Positions 55,461 through 64,000 of a stretch of 64,000 bases of DNA are shown here, piece after piece (positions within the stretch are counted from its first letter, which is position 1; each line of letters starts with the position of its first letter). The stretch covers positions 62,001 through 126,000 of the forward strand of contig JAPDOI010001066.1 of the NCBI GenBank assembly GCA_029168955.1, given 5' to 3'. This stretch comes from Aplectana chamaeleonis (lineage: Eukaryota > Nematoda > Chromadorea > Rhabditida > Cosmocercidae). Below the pieces are notes generated by a model that was not told where the DNA came from, did no database searches, and worked only from the letters and a program-made list of their open reading frames with translations. The position numbers and the translations under genes were made by a program.

Positions 55461-56832
55461 TACCGGAACAAAATTTCAGTCCTCAGTTGCAGACGACCGC
55501 TGTTTCAGCACGCGCTCGACGATAATCGTGCTGGGATCAAGGGAAGGACAGTAGTTAAGATTGTTTGCTTGACTGCTGAAGGTCTGAGCGAGTTTCAAAA
55601 ATTTTGTTCACAAGAAGTTGGATTGATAACCGAATGGTACCTAGCAGTTCGGGTGATATATGCGACGCACGCGACGGAAAGCAAATACGTTCACGTCGCC
55701 GCACGAGCGACGCTTTTGGCACAAATACTCTTGGATTTATTAGGGATTATAAAGAGGACCAAATGAAATCGAATAATCCGATCAATCAATTTTTTGGCTC
55801 ACAAGGAAAGTGTTTACGGCGGCAAACGCATCCGCAAAAACGACTTGTACAGTCAGTACCTCTCAAGTCTCCATAGTAAAACTGCGCAGTCTCCCGCCCA
55901 GAGCTGCAGGTTCCAAGAAGTTACAAGCTTGGAACGATCGATTGTTATGCGTTTTGCATCTTCCAAAACGCGCATTAGGCCGGGATCATACTTCCATGGC
56001 GGAGCGACGCGATGACATGCTTTGAAAACGAATCGACGCACGACGCGATGAGAGTGTGAACCCGGCCTCAGTCTTTGGAAAATCCGAAAACGGACTTCAT
56101 ATTTGTGCTTAGCGCCCAAAACTACCTCCTGAGCAGAGTTTGGGTGAAGGCACATTTTCCAAACGTTGTTCAGACTGATAGCGTTTTGGACTTAAACGGA
56201 CTTTCGGGACAGGATGTCTCTACACATCGAGGGAGGAGGTGTCCTGCCTTTTGCGGCTATAATTCCACTCGGGACCACTTCGCTTGCATTGAGTAGCGTG
56301 ATGTTTCGAACTGCAAAAAGGGGACAACTCCTCCCTCGGTGTGTGAAGAGCCCCGGATTTTCGGTTGGGTGTTTATTTATACCGATTAGAGGGTTCTCGG
56401 AGCGTTTTGGAAAAATATTTCATATTTGTCTTAAAGTCCTTCAAGGGGGATTATTTGGGGCGCTGATCACGAATCTGGGGTTTACTTGTCGATTTTCCGA
56501 AGTTTTCGACTAAATTCGTTCGAAGCCTCCAATCGGGAGGGATTTGAAGGCAAAATGAGACTTTTGACGATTTCCGGAACGCTCTTATAAATGACCCGAA
56601 ATGTTTCTCCAAAAGTTATTTGGAGAGCTTAAGAAGAATCTGGAGATGAAAAAGTTTATCGACTTTTGACAGATTACGGTAGATTACACTGGGTATACGG
56701 TAGTTTGGTCAAAGTCTCAGATTTGACTCAAAATGTGTATACGGGGTTACCTGGCGTGAAGAATACAAATGTAACGTCCGTTTATCGATTTTCAGAATAC
56801 TAAGGAAGGTTTTGCCCTCTAAATGTCATGGT

Positions 56833-56842
56833 ACCCACCGTG
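56833..56842 (+). repeat. RTE target-site duplication, left
   Basis: ACCCACCGTG, repeated exactly at 58466-58475. Removing the insert rebuilds a continuous family-Z sequence similar to 51721-51800. Confidence 0.75.
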
Positions 56843-58465
56843 TCATGGTAGAACGGAAAGGCAGGTGGAGATGACAACATCACTGCTGAAATGCTGAAAG
56901 CTCTTCCTCCGTCTGGGATTCGTGAAATGACCAACACCATCCGTGCCATATGGATGAGCGAAAGGATACCCGATTCGTGGAGACATGCGATCATCGTACC
57001 TCTTCACAAGAAGCTATCCGTCACGGATCCTAAGAACTACAGAGGAATCTCTCTACTTGTGTCATGTACAAGGTTTTAGAACGTATCATTCTCGAGCGAC
57101 TTATCAAACATCGTGAAGGAACGACCAGAGATGAGCAAGCCGGTTTTCGACCTGGAAGATCGACCATCGACCAAGTGTTCGTCGTGAGAAGAGTAATTGA
57201 ATCGTGGCAGCGGTTTTCGAAGCCATTACAGCTTGCTTTTTGGACTTTGAAGCCGCGTTCGACTCTCCTCATCGTGATCGATTGCTCAATGCTCTGCGAG
57301 CAGATGGAGTCCCGGAAAAGTATGTTCGGTTAATCGAGGACATGAACAAAGGAACAACAGCAGCAGTTCGTACACCTGTCGGATTTACGTCAGCTTTCGA
57401 GGTGAAAACAGGAGTAAGGCAAGGAGCCGTTGCAGGACCTTTTCTTTTCAACTTCGCCGTTGATGACATCATGCGTAGAGTTGCAGAACAGTTTCCTGCG
57501 GATGTGATCCTAACACCATCAGGACGCTCCTTGTCGACCTGGAGTACGCCGACGACATTGTGTTATTCGCTGAAAACAACGCAAAACTGCAAAGGATTGT
57601 GAACCTCGTTTCGAAGTATGCCGCAGCCTATGGACTTCGTCTTCGTCCCGACAAATGCAAGCAGATGTGGGTCTCTCAGAGGCCTTCAACTGGAGTTTGT
57701 GTGGACGGACAACGTATCGAACTGGTGGACGATTTCTGTTATTTGGGCTGTTTGCTGAAGAACGATGGTAGTTATGCAGCGGATATTCGACAACGATGTG
57801 CGAAAGCTACGTCTGCATTCAATTCTCTAACCAAGTGTTTGTGGTCTACCACCATCGCGAAGGAAGTCAAGTTGCGCGTCTACCTATCCGCTATTCGCCC
57901 TATCATGATGTACGGATCGGAGACGTGGGCAGCACCGAAAACGCAGATGGAAAGGTTGGATTGCACGGAGAGGAAGCTTTTTAGGCGTTTGCTTGGATAT
58001 TTCTGGCCGCGTGTATGCCATAACGAAGACCTTTACGAGGAAATCGACGCAGTACATCAACGCTTGAAACGAGGAGGTGCCAGCATCTCCTAACGCCATC
58101 TCAAGCAGCAATGGAAAGTCGACTTCGACTGCTCAGGCATATACTAAGAAGAACGCCGGATCGTCTCGTACAACACGCTTTAAAAATGCTTCCAAATCCT
58201 GTCTGGAAACGGCCACCTGGGCGTAGGCGAAAGTTCTGGACGGATGTGGTTAAAGAGGATTTAAAGTCACTCGGCATCGAAAGACAGTTCAGGCGCGATG
58301 TTTCGTTTCGCAGGAAATGGAATAGTGACAGCTGGATGGAATGTGTTCAAATTGTGGCTGAAGACCGTGAAAAATGGACACGGCTGACTACTAGGACGGC
58401 ACACCTCGGTGAAGATGCGGAATGACCGCGTCAGGCGAAAGCCAACCGATTAAGTCAAGTAAGTC
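56843..58465 (+). pseudogene. 5'-truncated RTE-type LINE reverse transcriptase
   Basis: RT motifs in order: NITAEMLKALPPSGIREM, PDSWRHAIIVPLHKK, NYRGISLL, EQAGFRPGRSTIDQVFV, ACFLDFEAAFDSPHRD (motif A), GVRQGAVAGPFLFNFAVDD (motif B), EYADDIVLFAENNAK (motif C, catalytic YADD), then LVDDFCYLGCLLKNDGSYAA and a C-terminus ending about 58425. At least four frameshifts, no endonuclease domain. 3' tail of AAGT/AAGTC units. Flanked by ACCCACCGTG at 56833-56842 and 58466-58475. Confidence 0.9.
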
Positions 58466-58475
58466 ACCCACCGTG
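58466..58475 (+). repeat. RTE target-site duplication, right
   Basis: Second copy of ACCCACCGTG, directly after the AAGTCAAGTAAGTC tail. Confidence 0.75.
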
Positions 58476-58886
58476 ACCTTGGGTAAACCTCAGAATTTCG
58501 ACAAACGAACTCCAGATTCGTGTTAACCACCCTAGATTACCCCTACATGCAAGTTTTGAGCAAAATCAGAGAAATTCTTTTGCAACACCCAAAAAAGGTT
58601 GGTTATGGTTAGGTACCAAAAAACGCTTATAACTTCTCGAAACCTGCAGCTGGGGCGGGATACGGCGCAATTTTACTATGGAGCCACAAGAGACACTAAC
58701 AGTACTAGTCATTTCCGCAGATGCGTTCACCACTGTAAATACTTCCCCTGTGAGCGTCAGAATGGTTTGAGACGACCATCATGTAAGTAAGAAAGTTCCC
58801 GCGACTGATGGCAGAGCAGAATTCGTCGCATTCACAAAATCATAATTGTCAACTCCTGAGGAACGAATGGAATTCAACGTTGTAGT

Positions 58887-58908
58887 GATGATGATGATGA
58901 TGATGATG
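58887..58908. repeat. (GAT)n microsatellite
   Basis: About seven GAT triplets in a row just upstream (plus-strand sense) of the zinc-finger exons. Confidence 0.9.
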
Positions 58909-58977
58909 ACACTGGCTGGTTGATGAGTTGAACAAATGAATAGGGAAAACAGAGAATTTTAACGTAAAAAGACTAAC

Positions 58978-59066
58978 CACAATGAACGCGACGTATGTGC
59001 GTCTCGTAGTCGTCATCAGAGACGCCTTCTAATGGTAGCTTCTGACACACATTATTCTCTCCATAA
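58978..59066 (-). CDS. zinc-finger exon B
   Basis: 89 bp = 1 + 29 codons + 1. Encodes YGENNVCQ, LEGVSDDDYE and HIRRVHC. The C..C spacing is wider than in a classical finger, so this may be a degenerate second zinc knuckle. Flanked by TTTCAG on the 5' side and GTTAGT on the 3' side. Confidence 0.6.
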
Positions 59067-59299
59067 CTGAAACACAAGTTTTAGCTTCTCAAAAAGCTGA
59101 CTGATGCAAACGGTGATGAAGAATCGACACTGAATCAGTTCGAGAGGAGAAGAAAAATTAAGTTATTTCAACAAATAAAGTATTCACTGACTGGCAAATA
59201 TACGAGCCTCCTTCCTTCGTAGCATGGACAACTCTCAAGTGACGAGCAAACTGTGCCTGATCATGAAATTTGAGGCGGGGCAGGCAAAGTTCGCATTCC
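58978..59299 (-). CDS. Two C2H2 zinc-finger exons, possibly the 5' end of vps-54
   Basis: Exon 59299-59192 (108 bp) follows an acceptor ending TTTTTCAG and reads a clear C2H2 finger: CELC, then 12-15 residues, then HLRVVH. Exon 59066-58978 (89 bp) follows GTGTTTCAG and reads CHYGENNVC, a conserved-looking LPLEGVSDDDYE stretch, then HIRRVH, and ends at a GTTAGT donor. The exons join in phase (2 nt + 1 nt) and the second leaves phase 1. They are on the same strand as VPS54 and upstream of it, and the phase matches the 34-bp exon at 15592-15625. My recollection that some invertebrate VPS54 proteins begin with such fingers is not certain. The alternative is a separate zinc-finger gene. No start-codon exon was found to the right, where tandem repeats begin. 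Confidence 0.55.
59192..59299 (-). CDS. zinc-finger exon A
   Basis: 108 bp = 1 + 35 codons + 2. The residues CxxC, F and HxxxxH fit a C2H2 finger, followed by a KEGGSYIC linker into exon B. The donor is GTCAGT, weaker than the GTAAGT consensus. An earlier exon ending in phase 2 is required but not identified. Confidence 0.6.
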
Positions 59300-60505
59300 C
59301 TGAAAAACAAATCATACAACAATAGAGCGTAAGAGAGAAGTGGTTACCCCTTCTGTCTTCAGGTCACCACTTCTCTCTCACTGCCAGGGTCAAGCGGCCG
59401 CTGTCTCGCGAGACCACGGGTGGGTAGAGGTCGGGCCCAGAAAAAAAGGAAAATTTGCGGAGGGGGCGGTAAAATTTCGGCCATAGGACCCCGGTCATTG
59501 TTGGCCAGTTGGCGTTAACCGTCGCGTTAGATGCGAACTGATTTCGTGGAAAATGCGGCGAAAAAAATTCCCGGCGTGATCGGCCGTAGCCAGCTATGCC
59601 CGGCTGGGGACGCCCCGGTCGGCATCTTCACCAACACATGGACGAGGAAGAATACAAGAAACTCCGATGAGGCCGACTTCACCTGATCACCAACAGGATC
59701 CCATTTTTGGAATGTTGGATACACCCTTTCATCATTGATTAGGCGCTATTCAAACTCGTCAACGCCAGCATTGCACGCACGTCACGTGCGGGCGGGGAGT
59801 TGGAGTATGAATACCTTCTGCGCGCGTCACGCACGGGACGCGCTTGCGGAGACTATGAATACTCCAGCGGAGACGCTATGGCGGAGAGTATCAAAGTGGG
59901 CCTAACTTTGCCGAGCAAGCAAAATCTGTACACACGTTCACTATCATAGTAGCAGAAGGTAGTACTGGAATTAATTTTTATGGAACGCAATGAAATTGAA
60001 GATGGATTGATTATGAAAACTAGTGACCCTTCGGGTCCCTAGCCCGGGGCAACCACTTGACTTGAAGGCTGCAAACCCTCTGCTTTAGCGTCGAATTCAC
60101 TAAGGTGTATCGCGCGCGTGTGCGCGTATGCTGCTACTCAACTATCCCACACTCACACTGCCTGTATCCCAGCTACACATACGCACGCGAAGGAACAATA
60201 AATTTCACTTCTTAATGTAGGGTACAAGCTCCTAAACATGCTTGTGAAAGCAACGTGAATTGACCAGTAAGTCTACAACCATGGGGCCAGCGCCGTTCCA
60301 AAGACCGAATACCACGATGGCAGTAGTATAGTTGTCCTTTTTGAAAAACGGTCAAGCAAGCAAATAAACATGACTTCAAAAAGCCTTTTAACTGCTCAAT
60401 GTTTTCAATTCTCCAATCATGCTGCGCTCATAGGTGGCGACACGCAAAATCGGTACGTATCATTTGCATCCTCGCAGCGAGCAGGCTTCGTCGGCCACCC
60501 CTATC
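59300..60505. other. No gene recognised
   Basis: Includes a short inverted repeat AGAGAGAAGTGGTTACCCCTTC / CACCACTTCTCTCTC at 59332-59380 and a GC-rich pair around ACGTCACGTGCGGGCGGGG near 59780-59850. The missing first exon(s) of the zinc-finger reading should lie here or beyond the tandem repeats. Confidence 0.35.
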
Positions 60506-63229
60506 TAATATTCGTTTGGCTTTGCCAAACGATGGGTCGGCTATACCGGCCACACTCCATTCACCCCGGGTAGTATTCGTTCGGCTTAGCCGAACGATGG
60601 GCCGCCTTCTCCGACCCACCTCTTCCATTCAACACGCGTAGTATTCGTTTGGTTCCGCCAAACAATGGGCCGGCTTCGCCGGACACCCTCCGTGTAGTAT
60701 TCGTTCGGCTTCGCCAAACGATAGGCCGGCTCCGCCGGCCCACCTCCATTTACCACGCGTAGTATTCGTTCGGCTTCGACGAACGAGGGCCGGCTCCACC
60801 GACCCACCTCCATGCACCATGCGTAGTATTCGTTTGGCTCCGCCAAACGATGGGCCGGCTCCGCCGACCCACCTCCATTCACCACGCGTAGTATTCGTTC
60901 GGCTTTGCCGAACGATGGGCCCGCTTCGCCAACCCACCTCCAATCACCAAGCGTAGTATTCATTAGGCTCCGCCAGACGATGGGCCGGCTACGCCGACCC
61001 ACCTCCAATCACCACGCGTAGTATTCGTTCGGCTTCGCCGACCCACCTCCATTCACCACGCGTAGTATTCATTCGGCTCTGCCGAACAATGGGCCGGCTT
61101 CGCCGGCCACCCTCCATGTAGTATTCGTTCGGCTTCGCCGAACGATGACCCGGCTTTGCCGACCCACCTCCATTCACCACGCGTAGTATTCGTTCGGCTT
61201 CGCCGAACGATAGGCCGGCTCCGCCGGCCCACCTCCATTCACCACGCGTAGTATTCGTTCGGCTTCGCCGAACGATAGGCCGGCTCCGCCGGCCCACCTC
61301 CATTCACCACGCGTAGTATTCGTTCGGCTTCGCCGAACGATAGGCCGGCTCCGCCGGCCCACCTCCATTCACCACGCGTAGTATTCGTTCGGCTTCGCCG
61401 AACGATAGGCCGGCTCCGCTGGCCCACCTCCATTCACCACGCGTAGTATTTATTCGATCGTTCGCCGAACGATAGGCCGGCTCCGCCGACCCACCTCCAT
61501 TCACCACGCGTAGTATTCGTTCGGCTTCGCCGAACGATAGGCCGGCTCCGCCGGCCCACCTCCATTCACCACGCGTAGTATTCGTTCGGCTTCACCGAAC
61601 GATGGGCCGGCTTGGCCAACCCACCTCCAATCATCACGCGTAGTATTCGTTCGGCTTCGCCGACCCACCTCCATTCACCACGCGTAGTATTCATTCGGCT
61701 CTGCCAAACGAAGGGCCGGCTTCGCCGGCCACCCTCGGTGTAGTATTCGTTCGGCTTCGCCGAACGATGGGCCGGCTTCGCCGACCCACCTCCAATCACC
61801 ACGCGTAGTATTCGTTTGGCTCCGCCAAACGATGGGCCGACTTCGCCTGCTACCCTCCGTATAGTATTCGTTCGGCTTAGCCGAACGATGGGCCGCCTTC
61901 TCCGACCCACCTCTTCCATTCAACACGCGTAGTATTCGTTTGGTTCCGCCAAACAATGGGCCGGCTTCGCCGGACACCCTTCATTCAACACACGTAGTAT
62001 TCGTTCGGCTTAGCCAAACGATGGGCCGGCTCCACCGACCCACCTCCAATCACCACGCGTAGTATTCGTTCGGCTTCGACGAACGATGGGCCGGCTCCAC
62101 CGACCCACCTCCATGCACCATGCATAGTATTCGTTTGGCTCCGCCAAACGATGGGCCGGCTCCGCCGACCCACCTCCATTCACCACGCGTAGTATTCGTT
62201 CGGCTTTGCCGAACGATGGGCCCGCTTCGCCAACCCACCTCCAATCACCAAGCGTAGTATTCATTAGGCTCCGCCAGTATGTTGGGCCAGCTACGCCGCC
62301 CCACCTCCAATCACCACGCGTAGTATTCGTTCGGCTTCGCCGACCCACCTCCATTCACCACGCGTAGTATTCATTCGGCTCTGCCGAACAATGGGCCGGC
62401 TTCGCCGGCCACCCTCCATGTAGTATTCGTTCGGCTTCGCCGAACGATGACCCGGCTTTGCCGACCCACCTCCATTCACCACGCGTAGTATTCGTTCGGC
62501 TTCGCCGAACGATAGGCCGGCTCCGCCGGCCCACCTCCATTCACCACGCGTAGTATTCGTTCGGCTTCGCCGAACGATAGGCCGGCTCCGCCGGCCCACC
62601 TCCATTCACCACGCGTAGTATTCGTTCGGCTTCGCCGAACGATAGGCCGGCTCCGCTGGCCCACCTCCATTCACCACGCGTAGTATTTATTCGATCGTTC
62701 GCCGAACGATAGGCCGGCTCCGCCGACCCACCTCCATTCACCACGCGTAGTATTCGTTCGGCTTCGCCGAACGATAGGCCGGCTCCGCCGGCCCACCTCC
62801 ATTCACCACGCGTAGTATTCGTTCGGCTTCGCCGAACGATGGGCCGGCTTGGCCAACCCACCTCCAATCATCACGCGTAGTATTCGTTCGGCTTCGCCGA
62901 CCCACCTCCATTCACCACGCGTAGTATTCATTCGGCTCTGCCAAACGAAGGGCCGGCTTCGCCGACCACCCTCGGTGTAGTATTCGTTCGGCTTCGCCGA
63001 ACGATGGGCCGGCTTCGCCGACCCACCTCCAATCACCACGCGTAGTATTCGTTTGGCTCCGCCAAACGATGGGCCGACTTCGCCTGCTACCCTCCGTATA
63101 GTATTCGTTCGGCTTCGACGTATCATGGGCCGGCTTCGCCGATCCACCTCCAGTCACCACGCGTAGTATTCGTTCGGCTTCGCCGAACGATAGGCCGGCT
63201 CCGCCGGCCCACCTCCAATCACCACGCGT
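60506..63229. repeat. ~65-bp tandem repeat, about 42 copies, two hairpins per unit
   Basis: The typical unit holds CACCACGCGTAGTATT, then CGTTCGGCTTCGCCGAACG (8-bp stem), then GGCCGGCTCCGCCGGCC (7-bp stem), then CACCTCCATT. Shorter units of about 43 and 54-58 bp are mixed in. A longer period of roughly 1.3 kb is visible: the variant with GCGTAGTATTCATTAGGCTC at about 60951 recurs near 62252, and CGGCTTAGCCGAACGATGGG at 60580 recurs at 61871. Since 65 is not a multiple of three, the long minus-strand frames change phase every unit and are not protein-coding. Confidence 0.95.
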
Positions 63230-63765
63230 TTTCTCTTAGGGTTCCAAAGTTGCCTCGATTTGGATTCTGATTTGGGATTGTTCATAGCACTCCCCATCTC
63301 TAGGTACCAGGTTTGATGGGGGTTTATAAAACGTTTCATTGAAAAATGCTCTCCGAAATTACCCTTTCTGACGCCTGCGGGGAACCTTTTGATTCGAAAA
63401 TTTCTCCTAGGATTCGAAACTTGCCTCGATTTGGTTTCTGATTTGGGATTGTTCATAGCACTCCCCATCTCTAGGTACCAGGTTTGATGGAGGTTTGAGA
63501 AGGGCTTTCACTGAAAAACGCTCTCGAAAATTCACTTTTTCGACGCCTGAGGGGAACCTTTTGATCCGAAATTTTCTCTCAGGATTCGAGACTTGCCTCA
63601 ATTTGGTTTCTGATTTGGTTCATAGCACTCCCCATCTCTAGGTACCAGATTTGATGGGGGTTTTTAAAGGGGTTTCATTGAAAAATGCTCTCCGAAATTA
63701 CCCTTTTTGACGCCTGAGGAGAACCTTTTTGATTCGAAAATTTCTCCTAGGATTCGAAAGCATCC
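63230..63765. repeat. Three ~170-bp tandem units
   Basis: TCCCCATCTCTAGGTACCAG starts at 63291, 63462 and 63629. Each unit continues TTTGATGG..GTTT, GAAAAATGCTCTCCGAAATT and GACGCCTGAGGGGAACCTTT. Divergence between units is modest. Confidence 0.9.
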
Positions 63766-64000
63766 ACAATGAAAATGCACTAAATACAAAATGAAAATGC
63801 ACTTAAACACAAAAATCGAAAAAAAAAGAAAGCAATAAGCAAAAAAAAGCAGGACGAAGCAGTGGTGAAGGCGCTGAATAACGCGCCCCAATCGGCTCCT
63901 CTTCGAAGCTGCCACACCACCATGCAGGCGCTGTGCTGAACGCTCGTAGCCCCATATAGCCCCAGAGTCAACATTATTTTTCTTGCCCTTGCGATTCTTT
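63766..64000. other. No gene recognised
   Basis: Contains GAAAATGCACT repeated twice near 63770 and an A-rich tract. Nothing coding is supported. Confidence 0.4.

Larger units (their letters stand above)
55869..58683. mobile_element. Family-Z element with terminal inverted repeats, split by RTE
   Basis: CTCCATAGTAAAACTGCGCA at 55869 is the inverse of TTGCGCCGTATCCC...TTTTACTATGGAG at 58683, and the inner parts (AGCTGCAGGTTCCAAGAAGT / ACTTCTCGAAACCTGCAGCT) also pair, giving ~56-bp terminal inverted repeats. The body carries the Z phrases. Ends on other Z copies were not resolved. Confidence 0.6.

Noticed and set aside
60428..63160. A series of long minus-strand open frames rich in RRSRTNTTRGEW-type residues
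   Set aside because: They are frame-shifting translations of the ~65-bp hairpin repeat; the unit length is not a multiple of three and all frames are open because the unit lacks stops, not because it codes.
60506..63229. CRISPR-like regular repeats
   Set aside because: Units are contiguous with no unique spacers, and the sequence is clearly from an intron-rich eukaryote.

Overview
The window looks like nuclear DNA from a nematode, most likely a strongylid (hookworm-like) worm. Coding sequence sits in short exons with nematode-style splice sites (acceptors mostly TTTCAG, donors GTAAGT-like). Most introns are larger than the exons and full of DNA transposons. The placement is inference from gene structure and repeat content; no marker gene fixes the species.

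Two genes can be read. (1) On the minus strand is the N-terminal half of VPS54, a GARP tethering-complex subunit. Four phase-compatible exons lie at 15187-15007, 14946-14851, 3413-3234 and 2722-2538, and the gene runs off the left edge. A possible 34-bp exon at 15625-15592 and two C2H2 zinc-finger exons at 59299-59192 and 59066-58978 also join in phase upstream of it. If they belong to VPS54, one intron is about 43 kb long. (2) On the plus strand is a DEG/ENaC-superfamily sodium channel of about 537 residues in 11-12 exons from 21991 to about 43888. It has both membrane segments, the cysteine-rich ectodomain and a G-x-S filter. One intron appears to be GC-AG. It would lie entirely inside the proposed VPS54 intron, on the opposite strand.

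The rest is mobile and repetitive DNA. Three Tc1-like elements (6515-8917, 12664-14218, 53410-54429) each carry two transposase-binding motifs per long terminal repeat (IR/DR layout). Two mariner derivatives (16261-16995, 40961-42404) are rearranged so that two C-terminal transposase halves point outward. A dominant group of TTAA-bounded, piggyBac-like non-autonomous elements shares an AAGGCAGTGTTCACGAT-type end. A separate piggyBac-like relic (47991-48608) shares its terminal TTAA with a neighbour. LINE remnants are present: an RTE fragment with a 10-bp target duplication (56843-58465) and two CR1/Jockey-like tails (35150-35760, 38066-39116). There are many foldback elements, three tRNA-like (SINE-type) boxes, and a palindrome cluster at 30.0-31.7 kb.

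The right end (60.5-63.8 kb) is tandem repeat. About 42 copies of a ~65-bp unit each encode two hairpins, with variants that keep the first stem paired, followed by three ~170-bp units. All coordinates and splice sites were read by eye without alignment software, so element borders may be off by a few bases.
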